A program made the translations under genes and the position numbers. A stretch of 64,000 nucleotides of DNA from Argopecten irradians. Taxonomy: Eukaryota; Mollusca; Bivalvia; Pectinida; Pectinidae. Shown here piece by piece: positions 12,001-24,000 of this stretch (the stretch's first letter is position 1; each line of letters begins with the position of its first letter). A model generated the notes under the pieces. That model saw only the letters and a list, made by a program, of their open reading frames with translations. It was not told the origin of the DNA and ran no database searches. Where the stretch lies: assembly GCF_041381155.1 (NCBI RefSeq), contig NC_091135.1, forward strand, positions 2,672,490 to 2,736,489, in the 5' to 3' direction.

Positions 12001-14329
12001 ATAACCTACATAAAACGTCAGCATAGCCCAAATAAAACGTCAGCATAGCCAAAATAAAATGTCAGCATAGCCTACATAAAACGTCAGCATAGCCTAAACA
12101 AAACGTCAGCATAGCCTACATAAAACGTCAGCATAACCCACATAAAATGTCAGCATAACCCACATAAAACGTCAGCAAAGCCCACATCAAACGTCAGCAT
12201 AACCCACATAAAACTTCATCATAGCCAACATAAAACATCAGCATAACCTACATAAAACGTCAGCAAAGCCCAAATGAAACGTCAGCATAACCGACATAAA
12301 ACATCAGCGTAGCCCAAATAAAACAACAGCATAACCCACATAAAACGTCAGCATAACCAACATAAAACATCAGCATAATTCGTATAAAACGTCAGCAAAA
12401 CCGACATAAAACGTCAGCATTACCGACATAAAACGTCAGCATTACCGACATAAAACGTCAGCATAACCCACATAAAACATTAGCATAATCCGTATAAAAC
12501 GTCAGCATAGCCTACATAAAACGTCAGCATAACCGAAACATAAAACGTCAGCAAAGCCTACATAAAAACGTCAGCATAACCCATAAACATAAAACGTCAG
12601 CATAACCGACATAAAACGTCAGCAAAACCTACTTAAAAATGTCGGCATAACCCACATAAAACGTCAGCATAACCGACAAAAAACGTCAGCATAACCTACA
12701 TAAAACGTCAGCATACCCCTTCTTACCTAATAAAAACGTCAGCATAACCTACATATAAACGTCAAAATGTCAGCATACTCCGTGTAAAACGTCAGCGTAA
12801 CCTACATAAAACGTCGGCATAACCCAAATAAAACGTCAGCATAGCTTACATAAAATGTCAGCATAACCTACATAAAACGTCAGCATAACCTACATAAAAC
12901 GTCAGCAAAACCCCAAAAAACGTGAGGAAAGCCTACATAAAAAGTCAGCATAACCCATATAAAACGTCAGAATAAACCACATAAAACGTCAGCATAGCTT
13001 ACATACAACGTCAGCATAACCCATATAAAACGTCTAACCCACATAAAACGTCAGCATAACCCATATAAAACGTCAGAATAACCAACAAAACATCATCATA
13101 ACCTACATAAAACGTCAGCATAGCCCTACATAAAACGTCAGCATAGCCCAAATAAAACGTCAGCATAGCCTACTTAAAACGTCAGCATAACCTACATAAA
13201 ACGTCGGCATAAAACGTCAGCATAACCGACATAAAACGTCAGCATAGCCCAAATAAAACGTCAGCATAGCCTACTTTAAACGTCAGCATAACCTACATAA
13301 AACGTCAGCATAACCCATATAAAACGTCTAACCCGCATAAAACGTTAGCATAACCCATATAAAACGTCAGAATAACCAACAAAACATCAGCATAACCTAC
13401 ATAAAACGTCAGCATAGCCCAAATAAAACGTCAGCATAGCCTACTTAAAACGTCAGCATAACCTACATAAAACGTCAGCGCATAAAAACGTCAGCATAAC
13501 CGACATAAAACGTCAGCAATAGCCCAAATAAAACGTCAGCATAGCCTACTTTAAACGTCAGCATAACCTACATAAAACGTCAGCATAACCTACATAAAAC
13601 GTCAGCATCTTCCACATAAAAAGTCAGCATAACCCACATAAAACGTTAGCATAACCCATATAAAACGTATGCATAACCCACATAAATTGTCAGCATAGCC
13701 CACATAAAACGTCAGCATAAGCCTACATAAAATGTCAGTCAGCAATATAACCTACATAAAACGTCAGGTACCCAAATAAAATGTCAGCATAACCCACATA
13801 AAACGTCAGCATAACCCACATAAAACATCAGCATAATCCGTAAAAAGACAGCATAACCCACATAAAACGTCAGCATAGCCAACACAAAACGTCAGCATAA
13901 CCTACGAATAAAACGTCAGCATAGCCCCATAAAACGTCAGCATAACCGATATAAAACGTCAGCATAAGCCCACATAAAACGTCAGCATAACCCACATAAA
14001 ACGTCAGCATAACCCAATAAAACCAGCATAACCCATATAAAACGTCAGCATAACCCACATAAAATGTCAGCAAAGCCTATATAAAACGTAAATAACCCAC
14101 AAAACGTCAGCATAACCGACATAAAACGTCAGCATAGCCCAAATAAAACGTCAGCATAACCTACATAAAACGTCAGCATAATCCCACAAAAAAATCAGCA
14201 TAACCCACATAAAACGTCAGCATAACCCACATGAAACGTCAGCATAGCCCACATAAAACGTCAGCATAACCTACATAAAACGTCAAAGCCACATAAAACG
14301 TAGGCACCAATAAACGCTCATAAAATCGC

Positions 14330-14545
14330 TTCTTAAAAACTTCCGGAGCAAATTTAAGGTCTTAAAAACGTCAGCATAATGGCCATATAAAACGTCAGCA
14401 TAATCCCTGTTTGTCGTCGCGCATAAAACGAAACATAAAACACCCGCGTTGAAAATAACATTTTATTTATTCTATATTAAATAGTTCTGAAATGAAAGTT
14501 TCAGTAACATATATTAATAAACCTACACATAAAACGTCAGCATAA
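14330..14545. mobile_element. Rearranged fragment of the TTAA MITE seen at 14944
   Basis: Pieces of the 14944-15343 element recur out of full context inside the array. They include CTTCCGGAGCAAATTTAAGG (14340), GTCGTC (14413), and an ACCCGCGTTGAAAATAACAT stretch followed by TTTTATTTATTCTAT (14442-14475). ATAGTTCTGAA also recurs. Satellite units lie between some pieces. It is either a deleted copy broken by array turnover or an assembly artefact. Confidence 0.55.
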
Positions 14546-14943
14546 CCCATAGTGCCCTTTAAAACGTCAGCAAAGCCTACACGTCAGCATAACCATAAAA
14601 TGTCAGTCGGCAAGCCTATATAAAACGTAGGCATAACCCACATGAAACGTCAGCATAACCGACATATAAAATGTAAAACGTAAACAGCATCGCCTTCTTA
14701 AAACGTCAGCATAACCTACATAAAACGTCAGCATAATCCCTACAAAACGTCAGCGTAACCTACATAATACGTCGGCATAACCCACATAAAACGTCAGCAT
14801 AGCCCAAATAAAACGTCAGCATAACCTACATAAAACGTCAGCATAACCTACATAAAATGTCAGCAAAGCCTACATAAAACGTAGGCATAACCCACATTAA
14901 ACGTCAGCATAACCGACATAAAACGTCAGCATCGCCTTCTTAA

Positions 14944-15343
14944 AGGCCCACTACCTTTCCGGAGCAAAATTTAAAGGTTTCTTAAAAACATTAATAACAA
15001 AAGAAAATATATATCGATGGCTTAAGATGAGGTTACAACACCAAAAATATGCAAGATTTCCTGTCTAATGTCCGATAACAGTGAAGATTCATTTCGCTGT
15101 TTTGTCGTCTGGCGCAGTGATAGTGAACTACCGCGCGGCATTTAGGACGAGGGCGGGAAACATAAAACGACCCGCGTTATGAAAATTAACATTTTATTTA
15201 TTCTATTTAAATAGTTCTGAAGGCGATGATAAGTTTGCTAGTAAACATATAGTTAATAACTTCTGCGACTCTACAAAATTATTGATCTCGTTTTACATTC
15301 CTATTTTAAAAATTAAAAGCCGTTTCGGAAAGGTAGTGGCCCT
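14944..15343. mobile_element. 400-bp MITE with TTAA target duplication, inserted in the satellite
   Basis: Terminal inverted repeats are AGGCCCACTACCTTTCCG on the left and, read inverted, AGGGCCACTACCTTTCCG on the right. Each is bordered by TTAA (14940-14943 and 15344-15347). Both flanks are 22-bp satellite. The TTAA duplication is the hallmark of piggyBac-type transposition, so this is probably a non-autonomous element of that class. No coding capacity. Confidence 0.8.
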
Positions 15344-16079
15344 TTAAAACGTCAGCATAATCTACATAAAACGTCAGCATAACCGATATAAAACGTCAGC
15401 ATAACCTACATAAAACGTCGGCATAGCCCACATAAAACGTCAGCATAACCCATATAAAACGTCAGCATAACCCACATAAAACGTCAGCATAACCAACATA
15501 AAACGTCAGCAAAGCCCATATAAAATGTCAGCAAAGCCTACATAAAACGTAGGCATAACCCACATTAAACGTCAGCATAAACGACATAAAACGTCAGCAT
15601 CGCCTTCTTAAAACGTCAGCATAACCTACATAAAACGTCAGCATAATCCGTACAAAACGTCAGCGTTACCTACATAATACGTCGGCATAACCCACATAAA
15701 ACGTCAGCATAGCCCAAATAAAACGTCAGCATAACCTACATAAAATGTCAGCAAAGCCTACATAAAACGTCAGCATAGCCCAAATAAAACGTCAGCATAA
15801 CCTACATAAAACGTCAGCATCGCCTTCTTAAAACGTCAGCATAACCTACATAAAACGTCAGCATAAACGATATAAAACGGCAGCATAACCGAAATAAAAC
15901 GTCGGCATAGCCCACACAAAACGTCAGCATAGCCCAAATAAAACGTCAGCATAACCTACATAAAACGTCAGCATAACCTACATAAAACGTCAGCATAACC
16001 TACATAAAACGTCAGCATAGCCCACATAAAACGTCAGCATAACCCATATAAAACGTCAGCATAACCTACATAAAACGTT

Positions 16080-17753
16080 ATTTTAATGATTAGACTCTGG
16101 CAGAATGTAATTCGTGGATATGCCTCAAGAAGTAAGATGAGAAGAATATTCACGACATATCAATCATTTAGATTTTTTGTATAATTAGATCTTCAATTTA
16201 ATAAGTAATGAGAAAGCATAAATAATCTAATGATAGGCTCGATTTTAAATCATAACTGTCCATAAGAGAAAATATCATTACTATATATTTCCTAAACAAA
16301 ATACCTTATGATAAGTGGTCAAAAGACAAGTATTCCGAACATTGTACGTATTTATCATTTTTGTTTGCAAAGATTCCTTCGTCATGTCCGGGCTGGCGAC
16401 TAACACATGATAAGTTGCATCATTATAATTAGTAGTTGGAACTAGACAAAACACATCTGGCAAGTTCGATAAGTGACCAACAAGCGATAAAAAACACATA
16501 CTACATATGTTTGGGATAAAACACTTATTAAGTGTGATAGACAACAGCGGTTCCCATGGAAATGTTATCTAGGCTAGCAACTTGACTGATTTCCAACGAA
16601 TGTATTTCAATCCGTCTTCGTTTGGACCCTAGAACATCGATTGCGAGCGCAGGTTGACAATGGCGTGAAATGTACTGTGATTTATAGCATGTTTACAAAG
16701 TCTAATTTGATAAGGGACGGAGTTTCCAGAGTGGATAAACTGACTAAAATGTTTCTGTTAATCATCCCAACTTTTCCTAACGTATTGGTGTTTGTTGTGT
16801 TTTTGTTAAAGTTCCATTGACAGCTATGCGATTCCTACGACCACTTTTGGTCCCAAGTTGAGCGTTTGTTAGTAAGACGCTAGGTCCTGTCTCCTACAAG
16901 GACATATAATAGTCAATAAAGTGATAGTTTGTGTTCCTGTTTAACCTTCAGCGCAAAGAATGGAAAGTGACCGGTTTGTCTGACGTATGCGTTGGGTGTG
17001 CTGTTTGATGTCTTCGGTAGTAAGGTCTAGTGAGATAATAACACGTGGGCACTACACAAATATATTCATGGAACATCTTTAAATCATTATTATAAGACAT
17101 CATTACATGAACAGTTTTACATACTTGTAACATTAAAGACTAGCAAGTACATTTGTCTTAAATAAAAATATCTTTAATGGATAAATTATATACATTTCCA
17201 TAGAATGAATTTCTAACAATTGAAATATTTCCCGCAATAACGTACATATGTAATTCAATGACCAACGAACTGTACATGCGTTGTATGTCAAATGCATTAG
17301 GTCTACCCGGGTAACCCCGGGGATTCTTTTTAAATAAATATTTTAACTAGACATTGTGACTTAATTGTCACCTCCATCATGACCCTGGCTGTTGAGACTC
17401 GGCTGTTAATAGGATGTTAAACTAATAAAAAACCAAAACCGCCTCCATTGGCGACAGATATAACAACAAATAAGCATGGATGTGTAGACGGTGTTATAAC
17501 ACACATACATCATACACATGCAACATATCACGCTTTAGCATGATTGTACAGACTTCGGAGCCTTTCATTATTTACATGTATAATACACTCTAAAAGTAAT
17601 TTGTCAATGTATTTCGAGGACAACTTCAACAAGGCTCTTATTGACTATATATTATCGAAAAATGGATACATGTAACATGGCATTTGTCTGCGTTTCCAAA
17701 CCCCGATTCACATCAATATCTGTCGTTGCAAAGTACATGTTTGAGATATTAAA
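16080..17753. other. No gene seen; SINE-tail-like segment near 17365-17440
   Basis: Short open frames only. The segment ATGACCCTGGCTGTTGAGAC (17379) followed by GGCTGTTAATAGGATGTTAA and an A-rich run resembles the 3' tail of molluscan SINEs. That is from memory of the general pattern, not confirmed. Confidence 0.4.
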
Positions 17754-18026
17754 TTAATATAACACACTGAAGATTAAAAACGTCAACACTGTAGCAACGT
17801 ATAATAAATGTGTCGGAGGCCTGATATTATTTCCGGAATTACAGTAATTTTTGTCATTACAACATTTCCTTAGTGAGCATCCGGTGACCAAGTAGACTCT
17901 CTCATCCGTGAGACAATGGGCGAAGTCACTCTCCGTGACGGGGATGCACTCACCCGAAGAGCATGTGCGTATGATAGAGTCATATACCGTTTTGGTTAGG
18001 TTGTAGTACATTTTGTAACGGACTTT
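17754..18026 (-). CDS. Ly6-family gene, exon 3 (rest of domain and GPI signal)
   Basis: The acceptor TTTTGCAG is followed by residues 56-145 and a TAA stop at 17754-17756. The exon carries seven cysteines, the C-C-N-D-K-N-Y-C-N close and the hydrophobic tail. Confidence 0.88.
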   Translation of the reverse strand, partial: KVRYKMYYNLTKTVYDSIIRTCSSGECIPVTESDFAHCLTDERVYLVTGCSLRKCCNDKNYCNSGNNIRPPTHLLYVATVLTFLIFSVLY

Positions 18027-21000
18027 CTGCAAAACATGAACAATTAGAAATATCTAAAGTACATTTCATGTAAGCAAATATTTTCATTTTCAATTCAAAA
18101 TAATACGTGAAATAATAAGTTACACCTAAGTACTTTCTAATCCATGTTTAATGATTTTATCTCCAGCATTTTATGTCTTTTTATCCTTGTGTAATCTTGT
18201 TTCGTTTGCTCTGCTAAACATGCCAACAGGGTTATCAGTGGAATACAGCATCATCCTGTTGTGTTTTACTTACCATACATGAAGCGTCTTCTCCGCAAGT
18301 TGTTTTCCTGGCTTTGTAGTTAAGTTCGGGATTTCCGTCACAATCGTCCGAAATACACTTCCAGCACTCCAGGCTTTGTACCATTGCTGGAGATTAAGCA
18401 ATATGGCATATTAAAATATTTTTATACTTAAAATTAGTCTAAAAGGTGTAGATTTCAACGAAGGAATACACGATATCGTAAGGATACATGGCATCGTACG
18501 GGGACTCGGCATCGTAACTACGGAATCATAGACCTACGAATGAATGTTATGTCAGTAATTACATCCATGCAGTGTCGGGTTTCTAAATGAAGACTCTTTG
18601 TGTTAGAAAAGGGGGTTATCTGACAGGCGAGTCAGCTGTCGTGTAAATATCGCCATGATAATTGATTCTTATAATATCTGTAGAAAAAATATCGAATAAT
18701 CATTGTTCTTTAGGTAAACTTTAAACGTACCCGTACTCTTGCTTTGATGTCCTTATCAGGAAATGCAACAGAACTAGTCAATGAAATTACGATTCATACT
18801 TCCACTAAAAGTTCCAAATTAAGTATCAATATATCTCAAAAAAAAAAAAAAAAAAAAAACACACAGAAAGGGTAAATGCCACTTGTTAATACATAGAAAC
18901 CAATAAATGCCTTAGGATGTAATCGCTGCTAAATAGTAAATATTTTTTATTTGCAACAGATGTATAATTACCACCATAAAGCAATTTTAACAATAACACC
19001 GTGAAGTTTTCTAAAATACCCCATAAAGACACCACCACCACTTTTCCGACGCACACAGAGTAGAAAAAAATAATAGAAATTGAAGAATAAATACGTAAAT
19101 ATAAAGGCAATTATTAATCTAAATTGGCAACAGAGATAAAATCAATTCTATAAAGGCAAAATCTTTATTCAGTTACGTCTGCTTTACCTTGTCAACGACA
19201 TGCATTGCTCATTAGTACGCATCGTTGTCAAGCTAAACTTCATTTTTCATATCTCAATTTAAAGGATAAAACTTCACTCGATAAACAAAATTCTATTTGA
19301 GTTATGAGCATGAAAGACCGGCCATTAGGCCTACATGACTTCCCGGAGAAGATTTTTCTACATGATAAATCGACTGCAGAGCGAACACACCGGGAAATAT
19401 CACCGACGGCTATTATAGAACAGAATTATATCGTCTTTGAAATAATCTTAAAATCCATTTAGAATTCATCAAAGAGTATTCGGATTGCAGTAGAAAGAAA
19501 AGTAGGAATCTCGGTCACCGCCCCGATCGGTCTTAGTGCACTAATACCTCACTTGATAAGGACAGCAAAGATGTCGTAGTAATTGAAGAGAGTCCCAGGA
19601 AAGGTAGTAAGTGAAAGCCAGAGTACACGGAGAAAACGCATCGACCCATGGTTAGTTCCTAACAAATACTCCACTTTGGATTCAAATTCGAAATTAGAGT
19701 ATCCTTGAAAGGCAAAAGATATTGCGTCGTTGCTACGATCATTCCTGAAATATTGGTCGGTTTACATAGTAAGGTTACATACCTCCTATGAGCATATATG
19801 GTTATACAGAGGAATATGGTGGATAAGAAAAGCCATAGTGACACAAAATGACATTTACCAGCATATAAATGTAAGCTTCGAATTGGTGGAGGAGGACAAT
19901 TGGCTAAATATCAGACACCTGAACACACGACCACCATTACATTGGTTATAGATATCCTAAACGAACAGATTGGTCCGAAAGCTGTGAAGAACCGAAATAA
20001 ATCACAGTGAAATTGTATAAGATATATCGATAGCATGTATCATTTAATATATAAACGACTTCAACATGAGCATGCCAATGTCAAACTGGAAAGATACCTA
20101 CGGCTAGGAACCCATATAGCTGTACTAGCACAATGGCGATAGAATACTTGATGATCAACGCAATATTTCAAAAGTCTGATTATTCTTCATTTATCACGCC
20201 ATTCAAAAGCTGGTTCGTGATACTAACGACAGGGTTCTATAATAATAATGTTGCCAACTTTTAGAAAAAATGAAAAGAATATGAAGGAAATGAATAAAAA
20301 AGAAAGGAGGAAAATATATGGTACCCTGGTCAATAATATAGCCGCAATACATCGCTCGGCTATATTGTCAGTAATCAAAAAGTTCCGAGCTTAATCACTG
20401 CCTCTGCCAGGGATGGTGCTCGGGACCTCTGGATTACTAAAGAGAAGTTCTCTCGAGCTGAGAGGTATATTGTGGTTAGTATTGAACAGGATTCCATACC
20501 CCTCCTCCAAGAAAGAACTCCAGGGGTCACAACGATTCCTTCACTGGTACCGTTGAATACCATTCATGAGTTCTTATACCAACTATAAAAAGAAAAGAAA
20601 AAAAGGAAAAACAAATAAATAATCCAATCAATGTACAGCCATCAGCTGCTTGTTAAATTGGTGATAGATTCAATGTTTGCATTAACGGTGTTGTGTGAAA
20701 TATTGAACACAGCTACACGATACATAAGACTGTTTTTTATTTGACATTGTTACGTAATCCGTGATACGAGTACATGTATCGGGTATTGTTGAAATAGTTA
20801 TCCACTGAAATCTATATTTATCTATATTTCTGTTTACATTTCCATTGTTTAAGGATTTTTGAGTTTGGACTATGGTTTAGGTGTTGTTTCTGTATGCTTT
20901 GAAGTCCTATTTTAAGACAGAGGATACGTTCGCGTGATATTAAATAGTGGCCGACTTATCGAACTGAAGATGACAGAACGTCTTACGGAAGCTATTACTC

Positions 21001-24000
21001 TCAGAATACCATAATCAATATTTTTATGGCACCAAAACCCCATAAAAAATTGACAGCTAAGTCAACAGAAGTCGCGCGTCTTTGTCAGATCAGATGGATC
21101 TTTACAGACGCATCACTAACGACATACTAGTAAATCCATTTCCTCTTCATTTAAAGCTGATTTCACTGAAGAACCAGATTAAAGACAGTCTATTCTCTTC
21201 ATCATCTTACAGATTAATCTTAATTTTCAGTGGAGCAAAATAAGTCTAATGGTGATATTTAGGATAGAATACCCAAATGTCAAATTATTAATATCCGTAT
21301 AATAACAGTAATACATCTATTGCTTTTTGTATAGCGAAATGAAACAAGTTATGTGATACTGATTTGTAAAATCTAATTATAAAAGTTCAGTGTGGAATCT
21401 ATCATTAATTACCTTAATTAGATTACGAGAAATGTGTACATTTTGTGATTAATGTGAATAAAACCCTGTGATAATTCCCCATTTCGTTCCCCATTAATTA
21501 ATAGTCGGAATGTAAGCGTGGAATCTATCATTAATTATCTTAATTAGATTACGAGAAATGTGTAAATTTTCTGATTAACGTGGATAAACCCCTGGGATTA
21601 TTCCCCATTCTCAGACTCAAAGTGCTTATCTTTTCCTTTCATAAAAAATAAAATGGTGTCGATGTATATGTTGCCAACAAGCAGTACTGACACTGACATC
21701 TTGAAGGCCTTGGTATCAAGTCAAGTTTCCATCACAAGTGCCAAACTAGCAGGTGTTGCCTTTTTTCACAATGAAATTTACATGATTTTACAATACTGTC
21801 CGTTTCCATTTCTTTGCAGCGGAAACAATAAATGCTTCAAAATACGCCATAAATGTTTGCAGGTATGCGACATCCCAACAAGAATCCGCTGCCATCCACT
21901 ACACATAGACAATCTGTTATCACTACACAGCAGATGTTCTCTGACTTGCCTTTTCAGATACAGGAGCATGTAAGAGGTTCGGTTCTTTGATCTATAAGAG
22001 TTACATTTGTATTTGTTGACGTGTCAAGATACCCCCTAACGTTTTGAACGATGGTCTTTGTCGGGTAAAATAAGAGATTCTCCCGGAGTCACCAGCAACG
22101 CAAACTACATGTACAAACAATGTAGAATAACAAATACCTGTGGTAAAATGTAGGACACATCACAAACGCCAAGACTTTCCGAAGAATGTCAAATAATCCA
22201 TTCCTAGTAGTTATTATGGCAAAAAGCTGAATGTCGAGATTTATGCGTTATATTTCAACAACATAAAAATCTACTGTAATGCGTCAAAAGAAATAGGATA
22301 TTGGCAAACGTGTATTTAAAGCTGACTCATGACAAACATTCAAGTGTAGTACTTTACAGTGGAAACACATTGACTTGAATTACTCAATATACTATCCTTC
22401 AAGATGGAGGAACCTCCTATCAACGCAAAACAGAGAATAACTATAAATCATAATGAAATGTGTATCAAGAAAAGATCAATACGGACCTCGTTCCCTATGA
22501 CTATTCACAAGGTCACGGAATATTAATTTCCCCTAGGACAACGTCACGATATTTTATCAGTTTCTGTGTTGAATGCTTGGCATCAAATGTGACTGTCTCA
22601 TGAGAAAGATTATTTTGTCTAACTTTTTGTTATTAACCAAACGCGTTTACAATAAATGTTCACATTGTTGGAGGCTTAATACTTAAGATAGAAAAATCAC
22701 AGAAAGGAAATAAAAGTGAATACAGTTATGACAGTGACTTTGAGAACACCTATACCGTTCAGCAATTAAATATACGATTTACTAAACAATTTGCGAGTGT
22801 TGAGCTATTCTGCCATTAGTATCATTCTTCAGTATTTCACTGGGCACACACACACCCAAAGAACCAGGTATTACTGAACAGGTAGCGTTATCTAATTTAC
22901 CACGAATCCCCGCTGTACAAAACTAGGTCAAATCTGGATCTAGTTACAATGACGACGGAGAAATGATGAGAGATAAACGGCACCTAAGAAGCTCTAGAAC
23001 AGACCATGTTATAACGGGAAATAGGGCATCACTGTACTATCATCTCATCAACTCGTGTATTAGTTATTAATTATTTAGTGACCAGCTGAAACAACAATCA
23101 TTAATGGGTATTAACTTCTTAATTCATTGGCATTAACAGAACTCCCTACAATGATATACCAATTAGGAATAGTTCAATCGCCATCGCTGCAATAATTCAG
23201 AAATGAGTTAATGTCGCCATAATGGATGGATAGGACGTACTCTACGTGTGCACCACGATAATCAGCTATTACAGATAAATATAAAGCTAGAATGAGGTTA
23301 CAAGTTAATCCTCACGAGTGCTTCGTCCAATGACGTTATCAACGACGAGTTGTAATCTGACCGAGTTTTTAAAATGACAACGATTTGTCATACATTTATC
23401 AGTTTTACCGTGAATTTTGGGTGTAATACATAAATCAATAAGCATACAATTTTAAAAATGCCAAAATTTACAAGCAACACAACAGTTTACGACTCGACAG
23501 TAATATCTAAGATTCAAGCACAGCTAGGTGATATAGATAGGCAGATAGAATATCACTAGTTTAAGTGATATAGATAGGCCTATAAAATATCACTAGTTTA
23601 AGTGATATAGATAGGTATATAAAATATCACTAGTTTAAGTGATATAGATAGGCCTATAAAATATCACTAGTTTAAGTGATATAGATAGGTATATAAAATA
23701 TCACTAGTTTAAGTGATATAGATAGGTATATAAAATATCATTAGTTTAAGTGATATAGATAGGCCTATAAAATATCACTAGTTTAAGTGATATAGATAGG
23801 CCTATAAAATATCACTAGTTTAAGTGATATAGATAGGCCTATAAAATATCACTAGTTTAAGTGATATAGATAGGCCTATAAAATATCACTAGTTTAGGTG
23901 ATATAGATAGGCCTATAAAATATCACTAGTTTAAATGATATAGATAGGCCTATAAAATATCACCAGTTTAAATGATATAGATAGGCCTATAAAATATCAC

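Larger units (their letters stand above)
9008..16079. repeat. 7-kb satellite array of a 22-bp unit with higher-order structure
   Basis: Unit CATAAAACGTCAGCATAACC plus two bases, roughly 300 copies, many with one or two changes (AGCC, TGTCAGC, CATCAGC). Blocks with private variants recur at fixed offsets. For example, a marker starting CCAAAATAAAATG is at 9541, 10555 and 12049. Another marker, CCCAAATGAAACG, is at about 9761, 10775 and 12269. These give offsets of 1,014 and 1,494, which is a higher-order repeat. The stretch 13480-14700 is more irregular, with indels. The minus strand of each unit reads ATGCTGACGTTTTATG. Confidence 0.95.

Noticed and set aside
13870..14073. 67-codon frame rich in Y-A-D-V-L and G-Y
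   Set aside because: A local frame through satellite units (22 bp is not a multiple of three, so it depends on indels).
9008..16079. CRISPR-like or telomere-like array
   Set aside because: Continuous 22-bp units with no spacers, and the unit does not resemble a known telomere repeat such as TTAGGG.
21653..21973. 106-codon Cys-containing plus-strand frame
   Set aside because: No ordered cysteine pattern or signal peptide, and it overlaps an open frame on the other strand.
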